A DNA stretch of 64,000 bases from Magicicada septendecula (taxonomy: Eukaryota; Arthropoda; Insecta; Hemiptera; Cicadidae): the NCBI GenBank assembly GCA_034769895.1, contig CM068373.1, positions 20,503,967-20,567,966 of the forward strand. The letters run 5' to 3'. Within the stretch, counting starts at the first letter, position 1. Each line of letters opens with the position of its first letter. The translations under genes and the position numbers were made by a program. Below are positions 1 to 13,215 of the stretch, one piece after another. Below the pieces are notes generated by a model. That model worked only from the letters and a program-made list of their open reading frames with translations. It was not told the origin of the DNA and did not search any database.

Positions 1-398
1 GTTTGGGAGATAGAAATCTCTTAATCAAACCAGATAAGAGCTATAGGTCGTTTGAGCGTCTTAATCATTACTTTCCACACTCACTCAATAATTATAAGGT
101 TAGGGTAGAATTAAGTCCTACCATTAACAAGTTAAAGTTTAAAAATCATTTATTAAAATATTAAAAATAATAATCAAGCAAATCTTAAAGTGTTATTTGT
201 AACGATTCCCCTTGAAAACCACAATCACTGAACGAATCCTGAGAAAGAGTGTCTCCATGCGCTGAGCTAAGTTGAAACCGTGTCATTTGTATCTGGGATT
301 TGTTCTGGCGCCCAGGTAAAGTAATATCACGGGTAAGTAACTTTTTATCTAACAATACAAATATTAGATAATTGTGTTAGACGAAAGGGAGCGTTGTA
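1..398 (+). repeat. 5' LTR of gypsy element B, left part outside the window
   Basis: The whole stretch is repeated at 15482-15879 with only a handful of differences, so it is the right-hand part of a long terminal repeat. The shared sequence stops at 398, just before a primer-binding site. A PBS-like TGGCGCCCAGG lies inside the LTR at 306, directly followed by a splice-donor-like GTAAAG. If the 3' copy starts near 4840, as proposed below, the full LTR is about 1.54 kb and roughly 1.1 kb of this one lies left of the window. Confidence 0.9.
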
Positions 399-404
399 TA
401 GATT

Positions 405-422
405 TGGCGCCGCAACTAATGT
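405..422 (+). promoter_or_regulatory. Putative tRNA primer-binding site of element B
   Basis: TGGCGCCGCAAC begins six bases after the end of the LTR, the usual place and form of a retrotransposon minus-strand primer site. The tRNA was not identified. Confidence 0.6.
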
Positions 423-593
423 GCCCGATTAAACACAAAATTATATTAATAAAGTTATATAATTTGGCATTGCTTCTACCCAAGTGATAATTAAATTGTA
501 ATATTAGTAAATTAGAAAAGAAAATGGAATTCAAGGTTACAAATAACTATTAAATAACTGTTAAATTTATTTGTTAACAATAAATTTTAAAAA

Positions 594-2196
594 ATGGCAA
601 AATCATCAGCAGTAGAAATGGCAGCAATTGAGCAAATCTTTAAACAGTTGACCACTAAAATGGATGATACAAATAATAAAACTGATAGTACAAGTAGTCA
701 ATTAAATAATAAAATTGAAAAAATTGAAAGTAAAATTGAAGAAAATAATAAATGTTTAGAAGAAAGTAATCAAAAATTAATAACAGACGTTATTAATAAA
801 ATTGAGCAAACTAATAAATATTTGTCCAGTGAAATGAAACAAATAAATGATAATTTGTCTAGCCAAATAGAACAAAGTAGTAAAGCTACTAGTAGTAGCT
901 ACAAAGTAGTAGTAGGCTACATTTAAAATAGATGAAGAAATTGCAAATTTAGCTATTAACCTAGCTGGTAAAATAGATGAGAGTAATAACAGATTTGATA
1001 AGCATACCGAAGAGGTTAAAACTATATTAGAAGAGTTTAGAAAAAAAGTAAACACTAATTTTCGCCGTCAAGACGAAAAGCTAAATAAATTTAGAAATGA
1101 ATTACATGAAAGGTTAGAACAGAAAGTAACCCTCATTAATCAACAATTCAGTGAAGTAACAGCTGAATTAAAAACACAAACACTTCTAAATAAAGAAGAA
1201 ATCCAAAATACTAGGGAAGAGTGTACCCAACTGGGTGTAAATATTAATGAAGTTAAGAAACAGGTAGAGAGTAAGGCTAACAGTGACGAAGTACATAAAA
1301 AGGTGGAACAACAGTTAAAGGTAATGCGGGAAGATCTGACTAAAGCGATGAAGTCACAGCCAACCAAAGTAGTGAGGTGTGGCGGCTATAAGGAAGAACC
1401 GGAAAACCTTGCATTTTCAGGTAACCCACATGAGAATCCTGTGGAATTCCTAAAGCTGTTTGAAGCGTATGTAACTCGTGTAAATCCACTGATGGACGAC
1501 GAGGATAAGAAGGACATGTTAGGCCGATTTCTCAAGAATTGGGCAGGTACGTGGTGGAAAGTCATCTCAGACAGAGTCCAAACCTACTCAGACTTCAGAG
1601 AAAAATTTCTAGCTCAGTACTGGAATGTTCAAATACAAAGAAGGGTACGAGATCATTTAGAATTTGGTAAGTATCACCCGTCAATGAATATGACAACTAC
1701 CAATTATGTGCTTAATGTAATGGCGCAAGTTAAACATCTAACACCACCAATAGAAGAGAGAGACCTAGTATATAAGCTAGCGCATCATTTCTCAGAACGC
1801 ACTAGAGTCGCAACCACTACTAGAGGAGTGGATACTTTAGAAAAATTCATTATGGTTGTAGATGAGTGTCTAGATTTAGAGAGGGACCTACAGCGGGTAA
1901 GTAATCAGCTGAGTAACTACTCTAGAGGCGATCAGCAAGAACCAACGTTCTACTCAAATAAGAGGAGAGACAATGAACATATGAAAGAAAAAAGGTTTAC
2001 CCCATATCCGGGTAATAAACCACAAAATAGACAGGAAGTGGAGGATAAAGGTAGGAGTCGAAGTGTAGAAAATAAACCTAATAAAGGGTATAAAGTGTGT
2101 AAAACAACTCTAACCTCTACCGAGCAGCAACCGTCAACTAGTAAAATGAATACGGGAAACGGGAAGCCACTGCAGGTAGAAAAGAAACAAAACTAA
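594..2196 (+). pseudogene. gag of gypsy element B, frameshifted
   Basis: This is a capsid polyprotein gene of a Ty3/gypsy retrotransposon. It opens with an ATG at 594. The first 300 residues are rich in K, E, N and Q in a heptad-like pattern and look like a coiled coil. The frame breaks near 895-915, in a slippage-prone run of AGT/AGC triplets, and resumes in frame 1 at about 916. From about 1400 to 1900 lies the capsid-like core (a GTWWKVISDRV segment, then the FGKYHPSMN region), which resembles the core of element D's gag at 33836. The tail is basic and I see no CCHC zinc knuckle. It ends with TAA at 2194. The frameshift may be a mutation or an assembly error. Confidence 0.85.
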
Positions 2197-4454
2197 ACCT
2201 ACCATTACCTGCAGTGAAATCACAAAAGAAAACAGGTAAGAAGAACGTAGCTAATAATATAAAACAAGTGAGCGATAGGGAATTCTTGTTAAAAGAGGAG
2301 CAAGAAGTGGGTAGAAACCATTATCCTGAATGTCCGGAAATAATTTGTAAAATCCGTAATCTACTGGTAGGAGTGCTTATTGACACTGGCAGTGAAGTTA
2401 CCTGTGTTAGCTCAAAATTTGTAGATAATTATCAGTTGCGAAATTGTCCCAGACTACCCGTAAAACATTGTAATGTACAGGGAGCCACTGGAGTCAAAAT
2501 GCAAAAGATAACTGAACAAATATATTTACCTGTCAGTATAAATGGTAACCAAACCCAAATAGTAGCTCTAATAGTCCCGAAACTCATTCATGATTGTATT
2601 ATTGGGGTAGATACGTTGCTTGAATGGAAAGCAAAAATAAATTTTAAAAGAAATACCATTACGATGGAAATAAATGCTAATAAAATAAATGTAGGTATTA
2701 AAGAGTTTAAGCATTGGAACTCGGTAAGTGTCGTAAAAGGGTATATAGAAAAACCTGTAGTTGACGATAGGAGTGACCAGCACTGTATTGATGATACTCC
2801 AGAAATCAATTTTGGGACTGAGTTGAACAATGAACAACAGAACAAAATTCAGCAACTCGGTGAGTATAGTGATGTGTTCAGAACAGAGCCTGGAAGAGCT
2901 AGGTTCTATGAACATCAGTTGACACTAACTGAAAATGCATCATTTGTACAAAGGACTTATCCAATCCCTCTACATTATAGAGATGAAGTGGAGAAAGAGA
3001 TCCAACAAATGTTAGCGAATGGAGTTATAGAGAGAGAAAGTAGTCCCTATATAAACCCTTTAGTAGTTGTCACCAAGCCGAACGGGAGTATACGATTATG
3101 CTTAGATGCTAGGAAGTTAAATTCTTTATTAGTACCAGATTACGAGTGCGCTAGGAGTGTGGAAGAATTGTTTCAAAAATGTAATGGGGTTAAGTATATG
3201 ACCAAACTAGACTTAACATCAGGTTTTTGGCAGATTCCCATCAGAAATTGTGATAGAAAGTATACGGCATTTTTGTATAAAAATAAGTGCTACCAATTTA
3301 AAGTGGTACCTTTTGGCCTGATCACCAGCTTAGCAGCAATGGTAAGGTGTTTAGACAGTGCCTTAGGTAATGAGGTAGAGAAATATACATTAGTGTTCGT
3401 AGATGATATTCTATGTGTGTCACAAACATTCGAGGAGCACTTGAAACATTTAAAGAATATTTTTGAAAAATTAAGATCAGCAAACATGACGCTGAATCTA
3501 AGGAAATCAGAGTTTGGTAAGGAGGAAATTAAGTTCTTAGGTCACCGAATCTCAGTGGAAGGCATAACCACGGACCCAGAGAAGGTAAAAGCCATGCAAG
3601 AATTTCCTACTCCAAAGAACTGTAAGCAGCTAAAGTCATTTCTAGGTTTAGCTAACTACTATCAAAAATTTACAAGTAAAGACGCGGAAAGTACTGTTCC
3701 ATTGTTAAAGTTGTTAAACAAAGGTATTAAATGGAAGTGGACAAAGGACCACGATGAAGCACTGCAACAAGTGAAAAGTCTTTTTATAAATACTGTTGTA
3801 TTAAATCATCCAAGAATAGGAGAAAGATTTTACTTGCAAACAGACGCCAGCAATATTGCTATTGGAGCACACTTGTATCAGATTGATGAGAAAGGCCAAA
3901 AAGTGGTATTAGGATTCGTAAGTCGCACACTTAAAGGGGCAGAATTAACCTATTTCACGACAGAAAAAGAGCTATTAGCGATAGTGCATAGCCTGTCAAA
4001 GTTTAGAAGTTATATTCTGGGTGCTAAACTTACTATAATCACCGACAATAAGGCGTTAGTGTTTTTATTAAAGTGTAAATTGCTAGGTGCTCGTCTAATT
4101 CGTTGGATCTTGGCTATACAAGAGTATCAATTTGAAATACAGTATTGCAAAGCGAAAGACAACTTCGTAGCAGATGTACTCAGTAGAAATCCACCATTAG
4201 AAAACAACATGGAAACGGGTAATATTAAATGTAGTAGCAATGATATTGGTATTTACGCGGTAAAACATATAACGAAACCTGAAGTAGTTAGATGACTTAG
4301 GGAAATAGGGACTCATCAACAACAAGACCCTAGGATTAATGTAGCTTGGAGGAGTGCAGTTACCAACTCCAAACCAGGATTTTCTATATATGGAGGTAAG
4401 CTATATAAGCTATGTTCCCATAGAAGGAAGAATAAACAAAGTATTGACCCATAA
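2193..4454 (+). pseudogene. pol of element B: protease, RT and RNase H, with integrase cut short
   Basis: The frame is open from before the end of gag (a -1 relation) and carries, in order, a retropepsin with LIDTGSEV at about 2385, a reverse transcriptase with LDLTSGFWQ (3210) and the catalytic FVDD box (3399), and RNase H with QTDASN (3838), EKELL (3964) and TDNKA (4042). An in-frame TGA ends it at 4293-4295. The same frame runs on for 52 codons with the typical start of a gypsy integrase region (IYGGKLYK) and stops at 4452. The HHCC zinc site and the DDE core are absent, so this copy cannot supply integrase. No canonical slip heptamer is visible at the gag-pol overlap, which is only A-rich. 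Confidence 0.88.
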
Positions 4455-4839
4455 AGAAATAATAATTTGAGCCATAAGGTATGAGAGTCAAACCTGGTCA
4501 AATAAAATAAATAAATAAAAGTTTTGAATCGATATTAATAATAATATTAAAAAATATTATTTAAATAAATGTAGAATTTTTATTTAAATTATTGACATTA
4601 ATTAATCCAAAATGATGATTAAAAATGATCATATAAATTTCCAATATACCATGTTAGGTTAAGAAACATTGTAATCTTTAGTTATAAGATAGATGTAAGC
4701 AACATTGTATAAGTGCAAGTTTGTGCGGGAAAAGGTGCTAAAATAAATGTGCAAAATTTTTAATCAGTGTAAAACTGTACATTAGAAAAAAATTAATGAT
4801 TTAAATAATCAATTTTTTTTTATACCGAGTGGGGGTATA
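4455..4839 (+). other. Non-coding remnant of element B ending in a candidate polypurine tract
   Basis: This is AT-rich sequence with no open frame, standing where the rest of integrase should be. It ends with GAGTGGGGG at 4827-4835, which has the composition and place of a polypurine tract before a 3' LTR. Confidence 0.5.
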
Positions 4840-5299
4840 TATAACGATTCATAATAGCATCCTATCAGAGCGTTATATGAAAGCTATAAACGGTACGAGT
4901 GTAACACCGTAAGAAAGAGAGAGCGTATAATTGCAGCCATCTCACTCTAACCACGTCACAACTACATTAGAATCCAGTTCAAACAGGTAATTTTACTCAA
5001 AGCGAATTATCAGTTCAACCTGCGATAACTTCAAAAGTTGTAAATATACGGCAATTCTGAAAACAGCATTGTATTCAGCAAGAAAAGCTTTATAAGTAGC
5101 CGCAAGCTCAGTTAATACAATTAACAAATAAAGAAGTTATACGGATGACGCACGCCAACAGGAATAACGAGAGAATTATGTTACGTAGGAATAAGGTGTT
5201 TTGACATACACACAGATAAAGACCTAAGCAACAATATCCTGTGGTCAGATCTTCGGAAACACATTTGCAAATACCTTAAATCAATCGATTTGCAAATAT
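4840..5299 (+). repeat. 3' LTR of element B, left portion (split by element A)
   Basis: Inferred start of the 3' LTR: TATAACG follows the candidate polypurine tract and pairs as an imperfect inverted repeat with the LTR end CGTTGTA at 15879. The LTR would then be 4840-5299 plus 14796-15879, about 1.54 kb. This cannot be confirmed here because the matching part of the 5' LTR lies outside the window. Confidence 0.5.
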
Positions 5300-6875
5300 T
5301 GTGACGATTTAAATTGTAACAATAATTAAAAAAATAAAGAAATTTTAAAAATTAAGGTTGCGAGCCATTAAGCCATTTAAATCTCACTATAATAACATAA
5401 AAACCTGTATGTACTCAGTATGAGAGGAAGAAGTAATTAATAAGCCCAAAGAAACTTGAATAAAAAGACAAATTGTAAATAGTTATTATTGTTGTATTTA
5501 ACCCTTTGCTTGTTGTCAGGCGCTGACCTGTTAATTCCGGACTCGACATGTTTTCCGAGTCGTCTGTAATGTAGAATAAGATAAAAAACCTAATGTTAAT
5601 AATTAAAAATCTGAAGACACAGATAGTCGCTAAAACAACTTATTTAAATTATGTATATTTATTTAGGGATAGTTTGTATAAATAAAAATGTTTACTTAAA
5701 GAGAGACAGGGACTATATTCTCGCGCAGTAATTGCCCCTCTACCATTTGTTAGGTACCAGTCGAAGGGAGCAGAAATTCGCTCTCTCGCTATGTTGACTT
5801 CATGCAGTACAGACGTACGAGCAAAAGCTCTTACACTATGTTGCCGATACTTTTGTTTTATTTTATTGTTGTATACAAGAAATTGCTGCTGAAAGCATAT
5901 GTTATGTATTAATCAGTATAGTTATGTAAAAAACAAGAGACTTAAAGTATAACACGAAATATAAAAATGGTGTAAAACAAGATGACTGCTAACTTCAAGA
6001 ACTAACAACACTTTCAACATCATACCTGGAGATGTGAACTACCAGAACTTACAAACTCTAGTAGACCCGACAGAATATGCAGATCAGGACATCCGAGAAT
6101 CTACAAGTACCATCGTAGAAGGTTCCATCTACCCTGCGGACTTTTGAGCCCTTTAATGACGAAGACCAGACCGAGATGATGATGGCGCTATTAAGGATTC
6201 CCAAGACGGACACCCCAGGACGAGGTTTCTGCATACCAATTTAAAGGTGACTCGATAGCCTGTCTATCGAGGGTTACTAATATTTGTTACACAACACACC
6301 TTAAAAGAAACTTTTCAGACTATTAACTTTGTAAAGATTAAAAGATTAAATCTAAGAGTTTCAATGTAACTATTCAAACATCATACGTTGTAACAGTTTA
6401 TATGTTAATGTATCGTAGTATAATTCAAGTAATAATACCATTCTTCAAATGGAATAATTAATAAAGAGAAAAAACAAAAGGTCTTGCAAGCTAATATCAT
6501 GAATTGAGTATAACTAAAAGTTTTAATGACTAAATACCGAAGGTTACCCGGATCCGAGGTATAGCTAAATAGAATCAATTTTGATCTCAAAGTTTAAAGA
6601 AAACATTCAAATAACTTTAGTTTAATTCGTAATGTCATGAGATCTGTCAGTAAATGTTTTTAAATGTTAAATAAAGAGAAGTCGTCTTGTCACACACATA
6701 TAATGAGTGCGTAAATCAATAGTATACCTTCCCTTGTTTCCTTACACAGTTAGTAAGTAAATTTGTTAAGTTAATTATTTGTGGATACATTTTGTTACAA
6801 CGTAGGCAGCCCATCTAATTGACGGAGCTTAATTAAGATGGGTTCCCTGGATTTGTAACGCGGCGAGACGTTACA
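5300..6875 (+). repeat. 5' LTR of element A
   Basis: Bounded by TGT and ACA and repeated at 13216-14795. A TATAAATA box is at 5677-5684, overlapping an AATAAA. Confidence 0.95.
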
Positions 6876-7839
6876 AAATTGCGCCACTCTGCTATTTTAA
6901 AAAAAAGGAAACAAAGGAGAGAGTTTTATTTGTGTACAGAGTGTCACAAACAAAATTGCGCCACTTGTGGCACGTAACAAAATTGCATCACTATGCTTGG
7001 ATAATTTGTATACCCAGTTATTGATCTATGCACTCAGAAAGTTACCTTAATAACTTTAATTTTCAAAACATATTTAATATTTTACTCAGTTACGTAAATG
7101 ATAGTATGTATAAGTTGAAATATCATTAGCGTCATACAATGCAAATAAGCTATATGCAGGTACCTACTTGCATACATGAATTGTGACCAAATGTTACAAT
7201 TTTGGTCAACTGGACAATCTGTAACAGGTTTGTTTACGACAATCCATGACCTGTTGTTTCCTGAATCATTCTGCACAGTATATGTTGGACATACACTAGT
7301 ATGTGTCAAAAAAAAAAATTAATTAAAAATAACTTTGTTAATAATAATGCAATTAATGTAGACCCAGGTAATTAAGTAGAAGTTCGTAATTTAAACTTGT
7401 GAACAAAATAATTAATTTATTTAATTGGGAAAAGTATATGAATGAATGGAGTCAGAGTGTGACCAAGCGTAATAATAATAGAGTTGAATAAGACCCACCC
7501 TAACGTCTGCATTCCCCTTCTCCTGTTTATACCGGTCGTTGTGTTATTCACTCGCATTGTGTAGACAATAATATGTAAAAGCAAACACCCCATTCTCACA
7601 CACGCTCAACCTTCCTTTGTTAACTAAATACAGAGGGTGACCTACATTCCAGAAAACAGCTGATCGGCTATTTAACTTGATAAATATGTGTGTGGAATTT
7701 CTGTCTCTCCCTTAGAAGAGAAATTGTTCTTTTCTGATTTATGTAAATTGATTACTTAAGAATTTATTATATATATGTGTAATATATGTGTAGTGTACTA
7801 GTATTAATTTTAAGTACGTGCTAATGTGTTAGAACAAAA
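6876..7839 (+). other. Leader of element A with repeated PBS-like sequence
   Basis: This is the untranslated region between LTR and gag. A segment of the form CAAAATTGCGCCACT occurs directly after the LTR (6876), again at 6952, and in weaker form (AAAATTGCATCACT) at 6979. One of these presumably serves as primer site, although none begins with the usual TGG. The rest is AT-rich without an open frame. Confidence 0.6.
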
Positions 7840-9332
7840 ATGGCCCAATTCAACCCGGATTTGTTATTAAAAGACGAGCTGTCTTACGAAGCTCTTTTGC
7901 GTGGACTACCCCATGCTAATGTAACAGTCGCGGAATTATGAAGGTCAATTCGCGAATGTGGATTTGATGCCCCCGTGCAATTAAACTATCTAAGCGAACT
8001 CGATTATGAAAGCGAGAAAGAAATTTGTAATGCCAAGTATAGTGAACTATACTTATTGTCTCAAACCCTCCAAGACGAGAAATCTCCGGCAATAATTTTG
8101 CGGACTACCCAGAGAATAGAGCATTTAACCAGGCGAATAAAAAATTTGTCGATCTGGCCGAATCTCACAGAAATACCTGTTGACGTACAAAACCTAGCAG
8201 ACGAAGCTCTACGCCGCTTACCTTCAATTATTAACGACCTAAGACGAAAATCCGACTCATTCAGGATGGAAGAAATAGAGAAGTCATTAATGAAATTACA
8301 CATATCTCTCCAGTACAATCCCCCACCACTGGTTTACCTCCGCCTAACACGGATCGGAACTCACCCATCGTATCGCAAGTGCAAGCGAACCAAGAACAAA
8401 ATACTGATAAAGATGTAAATGCCCCTCCTCCCGAGCATTTTCAGTTTCGTCCCGGAAATCATGAATCGACCACCACCTCCAATGAATCCAATCGCCCTCA
8501 TCGAGGAATTACACCTATGAACCATACCGCGGACCTATACGGTAAAATGACTCATCCTGTGGAGAAAATCTTATCCGAAATTCCTTATACAGATGGTTTA
8601 AATGTTTCCAAATTACTAACATTCATTAGTTATCTTCTTCAGATAAAAGATCTACAGCAGCTGAATGACTGGCAAATTTTGCAGGTTCTGTTACCAAAGT
8701 GTAAACCCCCGTTAAAAAATCGTGTCCTAGAAGCCCTAACCTCTACATTCCCAGTAGAAGAGCTACATAGATCTATAATAAAATACTTTATTCCCACCGG
8801 CATCTATGAGGAAATAAAAAGAAAGACAGTACTCCGAGGACAAGGACATCACGAGAGATTAGCTCACTACATCTCCGACATAAGGGAGTCATCTCGACTA
8901 CTACGTGTAGACTGGAATGAAACACAACTGGTGGACACCATTTTAATAGAAGTGTCATCTGAAGAAAGGTCTCGTCTATCATTGATGAATAGACCCAATA
9001 CAATAGCTGATCTAGAACAGTGCAGTATCCATTCTTCAAATGTATGGTACTCCGATCAAAATAGAGAAGCAATGAAAACCGCTGGAACTAATAAACATCA
9101 ATTGCGAGCACTACTGCCTGATGTAATAACCTCACATGAAAGACAAGTTCTTAGTAGACCTCACCATGTGCGCAAAGCTGGTAAGTTAAGTGTAAACCCA
9201 TATAAAGCGGAAACCAAGTACCCACCTTGCAGAAAACCCACCTGTTATAATTGTGGCAAATATGGGCACATAAGAAAAGAGTGCAAAAGTAAGCCATTGG
9301 AACGGTATAACCCCAATTCAAAAAACATGTAA
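7840..9332 (+). pseudogene. gag of element A with zinc knuckle; one stop and one frameshift
   Basis: This is a Gag polyprotein. The frame starts at ATG 7840 and meets an in-frame TGA at 7939-7941 after 33 codons. It continues in the same frame to about 8290, where a shift moves the reading into frame 3; the coding sense upstream of 8379 is already visible in that frame. The C-terminal part holds one CCHC knuckle, CYNCGKYGHIRKEC, at 9243-9284, the nucleic-acid binding module of nucleocapsid. Gag ends with TAA at 9330, four bases after the slippery A AAA AAC. The earlier lesions would stop translation of the full protein in this copy. Confidence 0.88.
9320..9326 (+). promoter_or_regulatory. -1 ribosomal frameshift site between gag and pol of element A
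   Basis: A AAA AAC sits in the gag frame with the form X XXY YYZ and is followed by ATG and the gag stop. Slipping back one base enters a frame open from 9311 that leads straight into the protease and RT frame. A downstream structure was not worked out. Confidence 0.75.
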
Positions 9333-12300
9333 GGCAGGGAGACCCGAAATCCTGTGTCTTCCGCAGCTACTCGAAATTGGGTAAACTAAAAGAAATCAAT
9401 AATAATAATAATAATGAAATATTTTGTAACCAAGTGATAAAAAAAAAATGTTCGAAAGAAATCGATCCCTATGTGAGAGAATTTCGTGAAAAATGTAACG
9501 CGATTAATAAATCTAAATGGAGTAAAAATCTATTACCATTAATACGAGTTGACTTAGGCGTTACATCCCCCATCGCCTTAATTGATTCGGGATCTAGTAG
9601 AAGCTTAATCAGCCAAGAATTAGCGGACATGTTAGCTAAACATCATCTAGTAAAACGGAACCAACCAGTGAATATAAAGTGCGCTACCGCTGATAAACGT
9701 AAAATAAACATAAACCTGAGTATTACCATTAAGGTTAAAATAAAAAACCTAACTTGGATGTTTACGATGTTAGTATGTAAAGAATTAGGACCTGATTTAA
9801 TATTAGGTGCAGATTTTATTAGTAAGACAGGAATGATTCTTGACATCTACGAGCAAGTATTTTATTTCAGATTTGACCGTACACGGAAACATAAATTTGA
9901 TAGTAATGAAGATAAACATTGTTCATCTACTGCACATGTAATACACCAAGACTCAGATTTATCTCACCTAGAAAGAAGAGATAGAGTGAGAATACTAAAA
10001 CTAATAAAAGAATTTTCCTCGGTTCTTACACCTAAACTAGGACTTACGAACCTAATAGAGTATAAAATTAATCTGAGCGATCAGAAAGTAATACGACTAC
10101 CTCCGTACAAGTTGTCGCCTCCCAAGATGGAAGTAATGCGAAACCATATCAATAAGTTATTGGACCAAGGAGTTATAGAACCCTCTACGTCCCCATATTC
10201 TTCACCCTCCTTTTTAGTACCAAAAGGACAAGATAAACACAGACTAGTTGTAGACTATAGGCAATTAAATAAAAGAATAGAATTTGAATCAATCCCTCTT
10301 CCAGACATCCATAGTGCATTTCATTATTTCACTAAAGCTATGGTCTTTACGGTAATGGATCTGAATCAAGCTTTTCACCAAATACCTCTTTCAGAAGAAT
10401 CAAAACGTCTAACCGCGTTTGCAGTTCCTTTTAACTTGTACCAATTTACTAGGGTACCCTTTGGAATATCTCAAGGAAGCTCCATATGTAGTAGACTATT
10501 ATAAAAGATATTTCACGACATTAAATTTAAATATGTGTATCACTATTTGGACGACATCGTTATATACAGTGAATCAATGGAACAACATCTCAAACATTTG
10601 CGTGAAGTGTTATCTCGTTTACTAAGAGCAGGATTAACGGTGAACCCAAATAAGGTAAGTTTTGCCGTCCCTCAGTTTTCTTTCTTAGGTCACATCGTGA
10701 AAGCGAATGGAAAAGTGAGCATTGACCCCGAACGAACCCGCGCTATTAGAGAATTTGCACCCCCACGAGATGCAAAAGGTATAGCCCGATTTTTGGGTAT
10801 GGTGAATTATTTTCACAAATATATTCCCCATCTTGCCGAAATACCAGCACCCCTAAACTCCTTACGAAAGAAGGGAACGAAGTTCGAATGGAGCTCAATA
10901 CATCAAAACGCTTTTGAGCAACTTAAAGAAAGTATTATATCTCCCCCAGTTTTGCAACTAGCGGATTTCACAAAACCATTCGTTGTGCAAACCGACAGTT
11001 CCAGTGTAGCGTTAGGTGCAGTGATATACCAAGAGATAGATAACTGTAGACTACCAATTAGTTATGCATCACGAACACTGAGCGATCAAGAAAGAAAGTA
11101 TTCCGCATATGAATTGGAATGTTTAGCAATTGTTTTTGCGTTCGAAAAGTTTAAACCCTTCCTAGAACATAAAGAATTCCTTTTGGAAACCGACAATCAG
11201 GCGTTATCGTGGTTATTGAATCATCCTAAACAGTTAGGACGAATTGGCAGATGGATATTGAAATTAAACTGCTACAAATTCAGAGTGCAGCATATAAAAG
11301 GTACCCAAAACGTAGTCGCTGATACCCTGTCCTGTATGTTCCAGTCACCCACTAAAACTTCCGAAAACATAGTGAAGCCGGAAATAGCACGTGCTAACGC
11401 CGTAATTACTGAATTCCCCCTTGCCTTTACAAACATTGCCCTGTATCAACAACAAGACCCCTTACTGAAGCCTATTATAGAACAACTTACCCAAGGTATT
11501 AAATCCGAGAAGTACGTATTGAGTAAAAATGTACTGTGTCTCAAGATAAGAGACGGAAAGGAATTAAGAATAATAGCCCCGGATGTAATTAAGCCCATGC
11601 TGATGGAATACTTCCATTCATCTACCATAGGAGCCCATATGGGAATCAATAAGACGATACATCGTATTCGAAAGGAATATCATTGGAACAATATGAACTG
11701 CGAAATAGCCAACTTCGTAAAGAAATGTTCATTATGCGCCCTTAGTAAACCCGCCAGAAATACTCAAGTAAGCCAATTGATTTCAGAAATCCCAAAGACT
11801 CCTTTTTCGAAACTTTATCTAGATTTCTCAGGTCCGTATCCACGATCCAAATCAGGAAATACCATGTTACTGATCTGTGTAGATTCGTTCACCAAATTTG
11901 TGTGGATGTATCCCATGCGACGAGCATTAGCGTCGACAACTGTTAAAATACTACAGGAAAGACTATTTAAAGACTACGGTACTCTAGTACGTATAGTATC
12001 TGATAACGGTCCACAGTTTAAAGCAAAAGAATTTAAGAATATGTGTTTCAAGTTAGGGATAGACCATATAACCACTACAGAGTATCGACCGCAAGGCAAT
12101 ATTGCTGAAAGGTATCTACGAAACCTCAAATCTGCGCTAATCGCCTATCATGCAAACGATCACACGTCGTGGGACCAAAATCTATCCTGGATTCAATACG
12201 CTTTTAATTCAGCTTATCACGAAGGTCACAAAGTCGACCCCGTTTGAGTTACTATACAAGTACCGACCAAACCACCCTTTGTCCACAAGATGGAATATAC

Positions 12301-12689
12301 ACGATCTGCTGCCTCCACAAATAACGGATAAGCAGATAAAGCGAATATGGAACAAAGCCCGCTCTAACTTAAGAGCAAGCTTAGAAAAATCCAGAAGATA
12401 CCACGAGAAAGGTAATCATAGTAATTCAGTCAGGTACCAAGTAGGTGACTTAGTTATGTACAAGACTCACCCCACTAGTAGTGCGATTGATAAGACCACC
12501 TCTAAACTATCATTCCGATGGTGTGGCCCTTACCAAATCCAGAAGTACCTAACTCCAGTTACAGTAGCCCTGTGCGAAACTGCGACTCAGAAATATGTGC
12601 GGAGAACGCATATTTCGCAGCTAAAGTTGTATAAGAAGAAGAGACGGAATAGTATAACCCGAAATAGAAAAGGGCATACTAAGCAGTAA
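9333..12689 (+). pseudogene. pol of element A: protease, RT, RNase H, integrase; one stop and one frameshift
   Basis: Reached by -1 frameshifting from gag. Domains in order: retropepsin with LIDSGSSRSLIS (about 9580); RT with VVDYRQLNK (10250), MDLNQAFHQ (10360) and the catalytic YLDD (10540); RNase H with QTDSSS (10990), ELECL (11110) and ETDNQ (11190); integrase with an HHCC zinc site (H in YFHSS and GAHMG, C in KKCSLC, 11610-11740) and catalytic D in LDFSGP, D in SDNGPQF and E in NIAERYL. An in-frame TAA at 10502 lies between the RT palm motifs, and a frameshift near 12230 separates the integrase core from its C-terminal domain, which resumes in frame 3 and ends at 12689. All catalytic residues are present, but the chain is interrupted. 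Confidence 0.92.
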
Positions 12690-13215
12690 AGAAAATTATA
12701 TTTCTGAATCCACGTGGAAAAATGTAAAACGTAGAGTTTGGAAACGAGGCCTGATCAACCTGAGTTCCAGTTCTGCAAAGCATACATTAATGAATACTCA
12801 TTAACTAGATGGGTACTAACACTCATTAACTACATGAGTTACCTAGGACTCACAGAAGACAAGATAGAATTCTAAATAGTAAAGATTTAGAAAGTTACTT
12901 TACAGAAGAGAGAGTAAGACAACCATAAACAAAAAACCGGTAGTAGATTTAAGTGATAGAGATAAGAAAGAGTTTTGTGTTTTAATTATGTAAATATTAA
13001 GTGTAAATAGTATGTATAAAAAAAAAGAAGGAAGTTAATAAAAATATATAAAGTATACTGTGTTGTAACTATCTGAAATAACTAGGTGGACAACGTTGTA
13101 AAGTGTCCAACAACTATGTGAAAGAAATTACACACACTGACCCCATTCATACTCCAAGTCCCCAGAAGTTAAAAAAAAAAACTCAACCGTAACGTGCAAA
13201 TTAAGCGGTGGAGTA
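12690..13215 (+). other. 3' untranslated region of element A
   Basis: No open frame. The last bases before the LTR, AAGCGGTGGAGTA, are purine-rich and probably act as the polypurine tract. Confidence 0.6.

Noticed and set aside
12690..13215. Envelope gene after pol of element A
   Set aside because: No open frame, signal peptide or transmembrane pattern; only untranslated sequence before the LTR.
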